Shown: positions 15,836 through 24,854 of the stretch, in pieces | How the letters are laid out: every line of letters begins with the position of its first letter | How positions within the stretch are numbered: position 1 is the stretch's first letter | DNA from: CAYMGM01 sp964390005 | GTDB lineage: Bacteria > Pseudomonadota > Alphaproteobacteria > UBA9219 | DNA length: 64,000 bases | Assembly (NCBI GenBank): GCA_964390005.1 | Contig: CAYMGM010000002.1 | Coordinates: forward strand, 62,001-126,000 | Direction of reading: 5' to 3' | Translations under genes and position numbers: made by a program | Notes under the pieces: generated by a model | What the model was told of the DNA's origin: nothing | The model's input: only the letters and a program-made list of their open reading frames with translations | Database searches by the model: none

Positions 15836-16195
15836 TTACTGAATCTCGATTTTACGACCGGGATGTCTTTCTCTGAGACCTTCAATTAGTGCGGCGCGAA
15901 GATCGGGGCGTACGCTAAGATCGATGACAGAATCCGGATCTTTGGGAGACAACGCAACCTCATCCAGACCGTAAATCGGAGGGGTTCCGACACGCTTTGG
16001 AAGCCTGTTGGTGACGATTTTTCCCTCGGTCAGAAAAGCCACAACAACCTCTGGCTTCGCTTCAACGGGAAAAGCATACACGCCGCTGTCCGCCCCAAGC
16101 CCTTTCGCGCGATAAAGCTCAGCCAACGGCCCCTCTTGGGGGTGCTGGTTCTCGGGCTTTTCTCTCAGCTCGCCTATGAAAGACGCTTCGGCCAT
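15836..16195 (-). CDS. Unrecognised protein near the tRNA-Ala repeats
   Basis: This 119-residue protein begins at the ATG at 16195 (MAEASFIGELREKPENQ). The frame extends upstream to 16363, but that part runs through the 102-bp repeat derived from the tRNA-Ala region and is not likely to be coding. The protein looks like a compact alpha/beta domain (VEAKPEVVVAFLTEGKIVTN; DLSVRPDLRAALIEGLRER). Function is unknown. No strong ribosome site was seen. Confidence 0.45.
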   Translation of the reverse strand: MAEASFIGELREKPENQHPQEGPLAELYRAKGLGADSGVYAFPVEAKPEVVVAFLTEGKIVTNRLPKRVGTPPIYGLDEVALSPKDPDSVIDLSVRPDLRAALIEGLRERHPGRKIEIQ

Positions 16196-16257
16196 GGACA
16201 CCAATCTCAAATGCGGAACATGCGGGGCAAAGGGTAGGCACGCCCTACAACAAAGCC

Positions 16258-16359
16258 CCCCTGACCTCAACAATGCCCCACGCGCGCGAAGGCGCGCAAG
16301 ACAAATAAGGACAATGGCATCGCGCCAGTCAGATATATCGGGGAAAAAAAGATGGTGGA
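16258..16359. repeat. 102-bp direct repeat, copy 1 (contains tRNA-Ala fragments)
   Basis: This copy is about 97% identical to 17340-17442. It opens with a 20-nt piece of the tRNA-Ala gene (CCCCTGACCTCAACAATGCC). A GCGCGC hairpin and a unique spacer follow, and it ends in GATGGTGGA, matching the tRNA 3' CCA end. It lies 1.08 kb from copy 2, with the DotI/IcmL-like gene between them. Confidence 0.85.
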
Positions 16360-16559
16360 CCAAAGCGGCCAGACTTCGAACTTTTTAGCCTTCGAAGAAC
16401 TCGCCCGCTGGGGTGCGATGATCGAGAAAATTCGCAGCTTTCCAAGCTATTACGGGTTCGACAGCAAATAGTAATTCGATCTTGGATTCAGCATCAAAGA
16501 GCGAATTTTAACAATTGGCCCCTTTCGTCTCATCAGAACCTTTGCTGCCCAGCTTCAAA

Positions 16560-17222
16560 TCACTTCGCCTCCGGCATGAGAACGTATTGAGAAATAAGCG
16601 GCCCACTTTTTGCCTGCAAATCACGGTTCTCGACGGTCAGCACTAATTTGCCGGTCACGGGCGCTGGAACTTTCTCGCTATCTTCAGCGGCTATGTGAAA
16701 ATTGAGCGATATCGGTATCTGAACATGCCACACGTCGTAACCATTTGGTCGACTCTTATCCTTTAATTCTGCGTTGCCCAATAGCTTGGTAGAAACAGCA
16801 AGCTTTCGGTTAGATATCGCTTCAAGCATGCGGGACTCGACCATGGCTTCTATAAACCCGCACCAACCCTGCGACGTAAAATTGACTTGTTGGGCTGTTA
16901 ATTTTTCACTCGCATCTTTAAAATCGAAGGCAAACAAATCAGGCGTGATCGTTTGCACCCATGCGAGAACATCTTGATCGCTTTTCAATCTCTCTGTTTG
17001 CGAGGAACTTCGCTGTGGATTGATCAACTCTCCGGTATTACATGCCGCTAACAACTTGTAGGGATCGGACGCTGCCAAGCGCTGTTTTGCTTCTTGGTCG
17101 TAAAAGTACTTACCCAAAGTGGTTAGCCCCACGACGACAACGATAATCGCTACAACAAAGCCGCCTAAAAACCACAGCACCTTGCTGAACGAACGGGATT
17201 GGTTTGTCTCTGTATTCTTCAT
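16560..17222 (-). CDS. DotI/IcmL (TraM)-like type IVB secretion protein, orphan
   Basis: This 220-residue protein has one N-terminal transmembrane helix (VLWFLGGFVVAIIVVVVGL), then a periplasmic domain matching DotI/IcmL. Supporting stretches are VLAWVQTITPDLFAFDF, then VNFTSQGWCGFIEAMVESRM and GYDVWHVQIPISLNF. In Dot/Icm and IncI systems this bitopic inner-membrane protein is part of the secretion channel. No other T4BSS gene lies in the window. It is enclosed by repeats derived from the neighbouring tRNA-Ala, so it was probably carried in by an integrative element that has since decayed. Confidence 0.7.
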   Translation of the reverse strand: MKNTETNQSRSFSKVLWFLGGFVVAIIVVVVGLTTLGKYFYDQEAKQRLAASDPYKLLAACNTGELINPQRSSSQTERLKSDQDVLAWVQTITPDLFAFDFKDASEKLTAQQVNFTSQGWCGFIEAMVESRMLEAISNRKLAVSTKLLGNAELKDKSRPNGYDVWHVQIPISLNFHIAAEDSEKVPAPVTGKLVLTVENRDLQAKSGPLISQYVLMPEAK

Positions 17223-17288
17223 GTTTACGTGCCTGCTTGAACGGCTTGAGGAAACAGAGTGATCTCAACTAATTGAAAATATAGTTAA

Positions 17289-17302
17289 TGGTGGAGCCAA
17301 GG
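17289..17302. repeat. 14-nt copy of the tRNA-Ala 3' end
   Basis: TGGTGGAGCCAAGG here equals the 3' end of the tRNA-Ala gene at 17436-17449, in the same orientation. It lies 38 bp before repeat copy 2. Together with the 20-nt tRNA piece opening that copy it resembles a tRNA 3' half interrupted by foreign sequence, as expected of an old attachment site. Confidence 0.6.
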
Positions 17303-17339
17303 AGGCCCGCGCGCCTGTGGCGCGTCTTATGATGAAGCA

Positions 17340-17442
17340 CCCCTGACCTCAACAATGCCCCACGCGCGCGAAGGCGCGCAAAACAAATAAGGACAATGGC
17401 ATCGCGCCGGTCAGATATATCGGGGAAGAAAAAGATGGTGGA
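17340..17442. repeat. 103-bp direct repeat, copy 2 (abuts tRNA-Ala)
   Basis: This is the partner of 16258-16359. It differs by two substitutions and a change in an A-run. Its last seven bases are the CCA-end of the intact tRNA-Ala gene itself. Confidence 0.85.
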
Positions 17443-17511
17443 GCCAAGGGGGATCGAACCCCTGACCTCAACAATGCCATTGTTGCGCTCTCCCAGCTGA
17501 GCTATGGCCCC
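17436..17511 (-). tRNA. tRNA-Ala (anticodon GGC)
   Basis: This is a complete 76-nt cloverleaf on the minus strand. The acceptor is GGGGCCA with TGGCTCC, the D-arm AGCTCAGCTGGGAGAGC, and the anticodon stem-loop CAACAATGGCATTGTTG carries GGC. The T-arm is AGGGGTTCGATCCCCCT and CCA is encoded. Its 3' part is duplicated at 17340, 17289 and 16258. Confidence 0.96.
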
Positions 17512-17624
17512 ACACGTTGAAGGCCCCGTAAAATTGCCGATCTTTTACTGAATCGCAAGGGAATTCTTCTCTCTGTCCCCACTTTTTTCTTCGCCCTTCA
17601 ATTTCCGCGGTTTTCTGCGGTTTT

Positions 17625-18569
17625 TCACGGGGTTACCCCTTCAAAAATCGCTTGCCACGCTTCTAGACATCCCTTTTCAAAAACGTCTGTGCTGTAGGCT
17701 TGAAGCGTCTCTTCGGCTGCCTTGGCGTATCCTTGCCGCGCGGGGCTGTCTGTCGCCTCGCCCGCTAAGTCGAGCGCTTGGCGGAGCTGTTGAAGCGCTT
17801 CCGGGAAATCGTCCTCTTGTGCCCAAAATCCATTTTTTTCGGTCGCGTATTCGCGCCCCCCGATCCCTGTAAAGCCCGTGACAATGCAGCCCGAGGCCAT
17901 CGCTTCTAACGGCGTCAGGCCGAGGCCCTCTAGGCGGCTTAACGACAAAAAGGCCGCCGCTTCCCCCATTAAATGAGCGACCTCGGTTTCCGATTTGTTT
18001 TTGACCTCGATCCAATCCCAATCTTTGTATTCAGGGTGAAAATAACGGAACTGATCGCGCAGATAGATCGCTTCGACCGTTCGCTTGCGCGGCATGTACA
18101 TAATCGCGCGCAATTTGGGTGCCGGTTTGAATATTTGGCGGTCCACCGAACAGGGAACGCAGAAGCTGCGCACGTTGGGGTGGCGCTTGCGCATCGCTTC
18201 GTCAATCGTTTGGCTGCTGCACAGAATATCCGTAACGCCATAATCCGCATAGGTTTGCTGGCTGCCTACGCTCATCGCGGCGTAGAAGTGGTTTTGCGCA
18301 TAGACCACTTTCTTTTGCGGCCAATCATGGAAGATCTCGAGGATCTTTTTTTGATCCTCCGGCAAGACAAAAATCTGGTCTTCCGTTCGCTGAAACACGC
18401 CCTGCCCCACGACCGGCGCTTTCGAGGCAAACCATGTCGGGCGCCGCGCCTGCTCTTCAAAGACAACGACATCATATCCGTGGTCGATCAGCGTATCGGC
18501 CATGCGAAAGATATATTTGATCCCGCCATTAAGCAAAACAACGGGTGGGCAGAAAAAGACGATTTGCAT
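17625..18569 (-). CDS. Glycosyltransferase family 4-like
   Basis: This 314-residue protein has a GT-B fold. The N-terminal PPVVLLNGGIKYIFRMADTL is the glycine-rich acceptor-side loop. The C-terminal nucleotide-sugar site is SRLEGLGLTPLEAMASGCIVTGFTGIGGREY, with the typical E-x7-E spacing in EGLGLTPLE. Such enzymes build surface polysaccharides, but no polysaccharide cluster is present, so acceptor and sugar are unknown. It lies downstream of the AAA gene with a 92-bp gap, on the same strand. Confidence 0.85.
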   Translation of the reverse strand: MQIVFFCPPVVLLNGGIKYIFRMADTLIDHGYDVVVFEEQARRPTWFASKAPVVGQGVFQRTEDQIFVLPEDQKKILEIFHDWPQKKVVYAQNHFYAAMSVGSQQTYADYGVTDILCSSQTIDEAMRKRHPNVRSFCVPCSVDRQIFKPAPKLRAIMYMPRKRTVEAIYLRDQFRYFHPEYKDWDWIEVKNKSETEVAHLMGEAAAFLSLSRLEGLGLTPLEAMASGCIVTGFTGIGGREYATEKNGFWAQEDDFPEALQQLRQALDLAGEATDSPARQGYAKAAEETLQAYSTDVFEKGCLEAWQAIFEGVTP

Positions 18570-18661
18570 AGCGCCTCAAAAAAAACAAAGCGAACAAGAA
18601 AGAGGCTCTACCATCCACAAAAGGACGATAGGGCGCAATAGAAAAGGTTTTTTCTTCGCTC

Positions 18662-20686
18662 TTAGACTTTGCGTCCGCGCAGGCATTGCTCGAAAAGCGC
18701 CGCGCTGGCAACCGCGGGCATCACCCCGCCGTCAGGGCTGCTGAGCGATTGGCGCAGGGCCAGAAGACCGACACGGCCGCAGAGATTGGCAATCTCGGCG
18801 GGCGAAAGGCCTTGCGTTGCTTGGGCCAGATAATCGAAGTTCACATCGCCCGACAAAGGCAGTTTATGCGCGTGGATCTCAAGGATCTTTTTGCGGGCGG
18901 CAAGGTCTGGCAAGGGCAAGGTCACCGCAAAATCTAAACGTCCCGGGCGCAAAATCTCGGTCGTCAGGCGGTCGGGCCGGTTGGTGGCTGCGATCACGAC
19001 AACGCCGGGCAAGAACGAGAGCGAGTCAAGCCCCGCCCCCAACTGTGCGACGATGGGGTGCAAGTAGGCTTGTTCGCCATCTGGAGAAACGGTCGCGGCG
19101 ATTTCGAAAAGAACGTCAAGATCGTCGAAAAAAATCAAGCAAGGCGATTTGCGGCGCGCCATGACAAAGCTTTCGCGGATCATGCGCACGGCAGCGATAG
19201 GCCCCAAGGCCGCCAAGGGCGAACAGGCGATCTCGATGAAGTTCACCGGCATATAAGCGCCCAAGGCCCGGACAAGCGAGGTTTTGCCTGTTCCTTCGCC
19301 GCCCGACAAAAGGATCGAGCGTGGCGGCGTCACGCCAGCGGCGGCAAACTTATCCTGATAGCGCAGCGACCATAAAAGCGTCTCACGCATCAGTTGCTTG
19401 ATATCGTCAAGCCCGGCGACATCGTCCCATGACGTTGTCGGGATATCGCAGCGTACTTCTGTCGCCGCGGAAAAACTTGCAGCGCGCAGAGCCGTGACAA
19501 AATCAGCCGAGGCGACCTTGGGCTCTTGCGTTGCGACAGAAGCCGACGTGACCAATTGGCACAAATCGCGCGCCGTCGCCCCCGCCGTCATGGCGGCCAA
19601 GCGCGGCAGATCGACATCGTCTTGCAAGGGAATATGGCGGGTCGCAAGCGACAAGATTTCTTGCCGCGCCAAGCGGTCGGGCGCATCAACGGGCAGAATT
19701 AAATCAAAGCGCTGCTGCGCTTGGAAACGCGGGTCGATTGGCCCCGAAGCCACGGCTGCCAAAAGCAAGTTCTTATGCATCGGCATTTCGTCAAGAAGGC
19801 CGAACAACAGCGCCAGAACGCCGCGCTGCGCCGCCACCAGTGCGCCGCTGGCTTCTTGGACGATGGTCAAGGCATCAAGATGGTCTAAAAGCAAAATCGT
19901 CGGGCCGCGGCGCGCATAAGAGGTCAACGTCACATCCAGCTCATACGGCCCTTGGATCAGCCAGCGGTCGAGCATTTGGTGGGCGTCAAAAACCTCAATC
20001 GGAACATCTGTTTCTTGCCCCAGGCGAACCACTAGGCGCGATTTGCCGCACCCGGCGGGGCCCGTTAAAAGAATCGAACGCGCCGCGGTGTCTTGTTCGG
20101 CCAACAAGCGGGATTTGGCAATATCGCAACAGGTCCGGTACACATCGCGCACACCGCCAAGCGTCAAATAGTCTTTCTTTTCGTCCCGGACCGAGACGGT
20201 AAAAAGCGTCCCCGATCCGATTTGAAACGGCCCCTGCCCGCGCGGACAGGCAACCTCAACCGTCAGCGGTTGCCGATCGCGTGTCGGCAAAAGAAGTTTG
20301 TCTCCAACAGTGACAACACGGTGCGCCCACAAGGATGTCAAATGCCGCATCTGGACCGATAAGTGCAACCGGTCCAAATCGTCATCGGCAATCAGCATAA
20401 GCGATTCAGCATAAGGCATCGCCCCGGCTGCCGTCGTCACTTGGATTTTTTCGCCGTCCATCGCTTTCATATTATTGACCAGCAAGGCGGGAGCCACCGC
20501 AAGGCGCTGGTTTCGGTCCTCCATCAAGGTCGGCAGAGCCCGCGCATAGGTTGTGCGGCGGCCTTCCAAGCGCAAAACATCGCCCGTTTGAATGCCCAGC
20601 ACGCGCATATCCATGGGGTCAAGGCGGATATAACCGTCATCAACATCAGGGGACAGCTTGATATTCAGCGTAATTTCAGCAGACAT
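18662..20686 (-). CDS. CDC48/VAT-like double-AAA ATPase with altered Walker B motifs
   Basis: This is a 674-residue protein from the ATG at 20686; a TTG at 20704 is the alternative, and neither has a clear ribosome site. The N-terminal CDC48-type domain is about residues 1-175 (IRLDPMDMRVLGIQTGDVL). D1 has Walker A GPAGCGKS (209-216). Its Walker B is LLLDHLD, with His269 where the catalytic Glu belongs. D2 has Walker A GGEGTGKT (462-469) and Walker B LIFFDDLD, with Asp522 in place of Glu. The D2 arginine fingers are present in EILRPGRLD. CDC48 proteins unfold substrates, so these changes suggest slow hydrolysis or a scaffold role. It follows metF by 158 bp on the same strand. Confidence 0.85.
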   Translation of the reverse strand: MSAEITLNIKLSPDVDDGYIRLDPMDMRVLGIQTGDVLRLEGRRTTYARALPTLMEDRNQRLAVAPALLVNNMKAMDGEKIQVTTAAGAMPYAESLMLIADDDLDRLHLSVQMRHLTSLWAHRVVTVGDKLLLPTRDRQPLTVEVACPRGQGPFQIGSGTLFTVSVRDEKKDYLTLGGVRDVYRTCCDIAKSRLLAEQDTAARSILLTGPAGCGKSRLVVRLGQETDVPIEVFDAHQMLDRWLIQGPYELDVTLTSYARRGPTILLLDHLDALTIVQEASGALVAAQRGVLALLFGLLDEMPMHKNLLLAAVASGPIDPRFQAQQRFDLILPVDAPDRLARQEILSLATRHIPLQDDVDLPRLAAMTAGATARDLCQLVTSASVATQEPKVASADFVTALRAASFSAATEVRCDIPTTSWDDVAGLDDIKQLMRETLLWSLRYQDKFAAAGVTPPRSILLSGGEGTGKTSLVRALGAYMPVNFIEIACSPLAALGPIAAVRMIRESFVMARRKSPCLIFFDDLDVLFEIAATVSPDGEQAYLHPIVAQLGAGLDSLSFLPGVVVIAATNRPDRLTTEILRPGRLDFAVTLPLPDLAARKKILEIHAHKLPLSGDVNFDYLAQATQGLSPAEIANLCGRVGLLALRQSLSSPDGGVMPAVASAALFEQCLRGRKV

Positions 20687-20844
20687 GGAACAAACCGATG
20701 GCAACGGGAAGGATCAACGGGAAGGCAACCATAGATACCATAAAATGAGGTTAATGCCACCCTTGCCTTTCCTTACAAGGACATCGCCTTTTTTTCTCTT
20801 TTTCCAAGGGGATGACGCGCTGGCTGGCGGGGTCGCTTGGACCG

Positions 20845-21711
20845 TTAAAACGCGGCGCGCAACCACAAGCACAAGTGGCGGGTCAAAAGCGTGTCGTTCA
20901 TTGTGTAAAAATGAAAATAGCTGACGCCATTTTCGATCAAGCGCGTGATCTGGTGTGACAAGACGTTCATCGCCAGCAATTTATGATCCAGCGATTCGGG
21001 ATCGACCCCTTCGAACATGCGGCTGAGAAAAGGCGGCATTTGCGCGCGGCATTTTTCGGCTAGCGCGCACGTTTTTTGAAAGTTCAATATGGGCATCAGC
21101 CCCGGCACCAAAAGCGTACGCACGCCGCGCGCTTCAAGCTTATCGCGCCAGCGCAAAAAGACTTCGGGATCGAAAAAGAACTGCGTTAAGACGCCATCTG
21201 CACCTGCGTCGATTTTGCGTTGCAGGTGGGTAAAATCGAAATCTTCTGTCGGCGATTCGGGGTGGCCTTCGGGATAGCCCGCGACAAAGACCTGCATCGC
21301 TGGATAGCGGTCTTTGATCGAGCGGACAAAATCGGGGACCATAAAATAACCGTCGGGGTGCGGCTGATAGCTGCCGTCCGGCATCATGATATCGCCGCGC
21401 AAGGCAACGACATACCGCACGCCATCTGCCCAAAAACCGTCAATTGCCGCATCGACCTCGGCCCGCGAACGGCCTGCACAGGTTATATGTGCCGCCACCG
21501 GCAGGTGGGTTGCGCCCGCGATACGGCTGATGATCTGACGGTGATGCGCCAAGGCGTCTTGCGCGCCCCCGGCCCCAAAAGTGACCGTGATAATGGAAGG
21601 GTCAAAGGCCGTATAAGCGGCCACGGTTTCCATCAGTTTATCCACGCCCTTTTCCGTCTTGGGCGGAAAAACCTCTAAGCTAAAGTGGATATGATCGGGC
21701 AGCGTATTCAT
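20845..21711 (-). CDS. metF: Methylenetetrahydrofolate reductase
   Basis: This 288-residue TIM-barrel flavoenzyme reduces 5,10-methylene-THF to 5-methyl-THF, the methyl donor for methionine synthase. Family features seen are SLEVFPPKT near the N-terminus, ITVTFGAGGAQ with the usual GAGG motif, HITCAGRSRAEVDAAI, RYVVALRGD, and QFFFDPEVFLRWRDKL with LVPGLMPILNF. The length is typical of bacterial MetF. Its ATG overlaps the metE stop codon (TGATG), so the methyl donor and the enzyme that uses it are translated together. Confidence 0.95.
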   Translation of the reverse strand: MNTLPDHIHFSLEVFPPKTEKGVDKLMETVAAYTAFDPSIITVTFGAGGAQDALAHHRQIISRIAGATHLPVAAHITCAGRSRAEVDAAIDGFWADGVRYVVALRGDIMMPDGSYQPHPDGYFMVPDFVRSIKDRYPAMQVFVAGYPEGHPESPTEDFDFTHLQRKIDAGADGVLTQFFFDPEVFLRWRDKLEARGVRTLLVPGLMPILNFQKTCALAEKCRAQMPPFLSRMFEGVDPESLDHKLLAMNVLSHQITRLIENGVSYFHFYTMNDTLLTRHLCLWLRAAF

Positions 21712-24008
21712 CAGGCGCGAAGGCTTTTATATTTTGCGCGCATCGCCCGTGCCGCCGCGACCATGGCTTGCAACGACGCCTTGGTTTCAGGCCAATCGCG
21801 CGTTTTCAAGCCGCAGTCGGGATTGACCCATATTTGCTCGGGATCCAGACGCGTGGCGGCTTTTTCGAGAAGCGCGATCATTTCATCCGCCGACGGCACG
21901 CGCGGGCTATGAATGTCATAGACGCCGGGGCCGATCTCGGCGGGGTATTTATACGTCACAAAGGCATCCAACAGTTCCATATGCGAACGGCTGGTTTCAA
22001 TCGAGATCACGTCAGCATCCAGATCTTTGATCGATTCAATGATATCGTTGAAAGCTGAATAGCACATATGCGTGTGAAGCTGCGTGGCAGGCGCCAGCGG
22101 CATGCCGACAAGGCGAAAAACAGCCGCCGCCCATGACAAGTAAGCCCCCTGAGCCGCGCGCCGCAATGGTAAGCCTTCACGAAAAGCGGGTTCATCCACT
22201 TGGATCACGCGCAAGCCCGCCGTTTCAAGATCTTTGGCTTCGTCTTGAAGCGCCAGCGCGATTTGGTGCGCCGTCACCGCGCGGGGTTGATCGTCGCGCA
22301 CAAAAGACCATTGCAGGATCGTCACGGGGCCCGTTAGCATGCCTTTCACCGGTTTGGGCGTCAGGCTTTGGGCATAGGCCGACCAGGCCACCGTCATGGG
22401 ACGCGGGCGCGCCACGTCGCCATAGATAATCGGCGGTTTGACCCCGCGCGAGCCATAAGATTGAACCCAGCCATGCTCGGTAAACACAAAGCCGTCTAAC
22501 TGCTCGCCGAAATATTCAACCATGTCGTTGCGTTCAAACTCGCCATGGACCAGAACGTCAAGGCCGACTTCAGTTTGAAACGCGACAAGGCCTTTGATTT
22601 GATCTTGCAGGAAAGCGTTATAGCCTTCTTGGTCGATCTTGCCCTTTTTAAAGTCGGCGCGCGCTTTGCGCACCGCCCCCGTTTGCGGAAACGAGCCGAT
22701 GGTTGTCGTTGGGAACAACGGCAGACAAAGTTTATCGCGCTGCAAGACGCGACGCTCGGGGAAAGGCATGGGTCGCCGCGCTGTCTCAAGCGGCTGCCGC
22801 CGCGTGCGGGCTTTCACTGCAGGATTGTGAATGCGCGGCGCACGGCGACGCAGAGCCATAATCCGGTTGCTTTCCTTCAAATCGCTCTCAATCGCGGCGC
22901 GGCCTTGCGACAGGCCTTTGGCGAGACAAGCAACCTCGTCAAGCTTTTGACGGGCAAAAGCCATCCATGATTTGATCTCGGGGTCCATCGCCGTCTCAAG
23001 CGACAGATCATACGGCGCATGAACCAGCGAGCAAGATGTCGTAGTCCAGACGCGCGCGCCCCCCAGTTTATCGGCGGCGCGTTCCAAAAGGCCTAGCGAT
23101 AAATCCAAATCGTTGCGCCAGATATTGCGCCCATCAACAACGCCCAAAGCCAAGGACAGATGCGCGGGGCATTGCTCTAACGCCGGGATCAATTGCGAGG
23201 CGCCGCGCACCATATCCAAATGAAGCACATCAATCGGAAGGCGAAGCGCTAAATCCAAATTATCTTCCAAAGCGCCAAAGGGTGTCGTGACGAAAAGCTT
23301 GGCAGACGTTGCCGCGCGCAACGCGTCATACGCCTTGGCAAAGGCAGCGCGCGCCGCGGGCGTCAGATCCATGACAAGAAGCGGCTCGTCCAACTGAATA
23401 CATGTCGCCCCCGCTTTTTCAAGTTTTGTCAAAAGATGCGCGTAAGCTGGCAACAACGCATCCAGTAGCGTCAAAGGATCCACACCATCGTCGCGCTTTC
23501 CCAAAGCCAAAAACGTCACGGGCCCCACCAAAACGGGCCGCGCGGCAATGCCTTCGGCTAAAGCCTCGGTCAAGGCGTCTAAGGGTTGCGCGCCGCAAAG
23601 CGTAAACGTCGTCTCGCGCGAAAACTCGGGAACGATATAGTGATAATTGGTGTCAAACCATTTGGTCATTTCGGCGGCGGGCACATCAAGCCCTTGCCGC
23701 TGGACACCGCGCGCCATCGCAAAATACGTATCTAAATCGACGTCCCCGCCCTGCCAGCCATAGCGGGACGGCACAACGCCGAACAAGGCCGCCATATCAA
23801 GAACGCGGTCATAAAGCGAAAAATCGCCCGTCGGTTGAGATGTCAGGCCAGCCGCGCGTTGCAGGCCGCGCGTTTGCGCGCGCAAATCGGCTGCTATCGA
23901 AAGCAGCGCCGCCGCGTCAATTTGACCTTTCCAATATTTCTCAAGGCCGAATTTCAACTCGCGGGCGGGACCTAAACGCGGATAACCAAGGATTGTCGCT
24001 AAAGTCAT
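21711..24008 (-). CDS. metE: Cobalamin-independent methionine synthase
   Basis: This 765-residue enzyme transfers the methyl group of 5-methyl-THF(Glu)n to homocysteine. The N-terminal half starts LATILGYPRLGPARELK. The catalytic half begins around LPLFPTTTIGSFPQTGAVRK. The zinc ligands are visible in HTHMCYSAF and NPDCGLKTR near the C-terminus, and VIQVDEPAFREGLPLR is the homocysteine-site motif. The ATG at 24008 is preferred to one 6 nt upstream because of spacing from GAAAGAG. metF follows directly. No cobalamin or SAM riboswitch was recognised in 24009-24206. Confidence 0.96.
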   Translation of the reverse strand: MTLATILGYPRLGPARELKFGLEKYWKGQIDAAALLSIAADLRAQTRGLQRAAGLTSQPTGDFSLYDRVLDMAALFGVVPSRYGWQGGDVDLDTYFAMARGVQRQGLDVPAAEMTKWFDTNYHYIVPEFSRETTFTLCGAQPLDALTEALAEGIAARPVLVGPVTFLALGKRDDGVDPLTLLDALLPAYAHLLTKLEKAGATCIQLDEPLLVMDLTPAARAAFAKAYDALRAATSAKLFVTTPFGALEDNLDLALRLPIDVLHLDMVRGASQLIPALEQCPAHLSLALGVVDGRNIWRNDLDLSLGLLERAADKLGGARVWTTTSCSLVHAPYDLSLETAMDPEIKSWMAFARQKLDEVACLAKGLSQGRAAIESDLKESNRIMALRRRAPRIHNPAVKARTRRQPLETARRPMPFPERRVLQRDKLCLPLFPTTTIGSFPQTGAVRKARADFKKGKIDQEGYNAFLQDQIKGLVAFQTEVGLDVLVHGEFERNDMVEYFGEQLDGFVFTEHGWVQSYGSRGVKPPIIYGDVARPRPMTVAWSAYAQSLTPKPVKGMLTGPVTILQWSFVRDDQPRAVTAHQIALALQDEAKDLETAGLRVIQVDEPAFREGLPLRRAAQGAYLSWAAAVFRLVGMPLAPATQLHTHMCYSAFNDIIESIKDLDADVISIETSRSHMELLDAFVTYKYPAEIGPGVYDIHSPRVPSADEMIALLEKAATRLDPEQIWVNPDCGLKTRDWPETKASLQAMVAAARAMRAKYKSLRA

Positions 24009-24206
24009 AAGCATCTCTTTCGGGCAAAGAAGGGTCTTTGACAGATTTACGCCAAGAAGATAAATTTTAGGTTTCCGCCCTTAATTCCTTTGTATGACAA
24101 AGAACATTATATTTATCATATAGATAGCATTTACTGGGTCCATTTGCCTTTTCCCGATCCCCCGCCTATCTTGGCCTTGGAAACAGACGCGGACTAGAGG
24201 GGGACG

Positions 24207-24854
24207 ATGCGCACAGCCACCAATCTTCTTTTCGATCTCGATGGTACCATTACGGATTCGGCAGAAGGCATTATCAATTGTCTCGCCTATGCCTTGGATC
24301 AAGTCGGTTGTCCGGCCACATCAAAAGACGATTTGCGGCGCTATGTCGGCCCGCCTTTGTTCGATACGCTGACGTCTTTGGTCGGCGCGGATAAAATGCG
24401 CACAGCCTATGATCATTATATCGACCGCTTCGACAAGCAAAACAAAGGCATTGAAGAAAACGCCGTTTACGACGATGTGCCTTTGATGCTCGATAAACTG
24501 CATCAGGCGGGCAAGCATTTGTATATCGCGACCTCAAAGCCTGAATTGACGGCTGAAAAAATCTTGAAGGCTTTTGGATTGGCCAGCGCCTTTGATGCCA
24601 TTCATGGCGCTTTGTGGGATGGCGTGCGGCGCGAAAAAAGCGCCGTTATCGCCTATGTCTGCGATATCTATCGACTGGATCCCGCCGACACAATCATGAT
24701 CGGCGACCGGCACCACGATATTGAAGGCGCGACGCAAAACGGGTTACGCTCGATCGGCGTTCTTTGGGGGTATGGCGGCCGCGACGAGCTTTTAAAAGCA
24801 GGTGCCGACGCACTGGCCGAAAAACCGGCGGATCTTATTTCGCTGCTCGTTTAG
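24207..24854 (+). CDS. HAD-family phosphatase, phosphoglycolate-phosphatase-like
   Basis: This 215-residue HAD hydrolase has motif I LLFDLDGTITDS (nucleophile and acid Asp), motif II Ser/Lys in YIATSKPELTAEKIL, and motif IV IMIGDRHHDIEGA. The helical cap lies between motifs I and II (YVGPPLFDTLTSL). The closest common names are phosphoglycolate phosphatase or pyrophosphatase PpaX; the natural substrate cannot be told by eye. GAGGGGGA forms a strong ribosome site. Its last 20 nt overlap the 3' end of the convergent xerD gene. Confidence 0.85.
   Translation: MRTATNLLFDLDGTITDSAEGIINCLAYALDQVGCPATSKDDLRRYVGPPLFDTLTSLVGADKMRTAYDHYIDRFDKQNKGIEENAVYDDVPLMLDKLHQAGKHLYIATSKPELTAEKILKAFGLASAFDAIHGALWDGVRREKSAVIAYVCDIYRLDPADTIMIGDRHHDIEGATQNGLRSIGVLWGYGGRDELLKAGADALAEKPADLISLLV

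Noticed and set aside
16196..16363. Upstream part of the 15836 reading frame
   Set aside because: The extension translates the 102-bp tRNA-derived repeat and is Arg/Cys-rich without homology; the start at 16195 is preferred.
24009..24206. Cobalamin or SAM riboswitch upstream of metE
   Set aside because: No B12-box-like conserved core or SAM-II/SAM-type pseudoknot could be recognised in the 198 bp.
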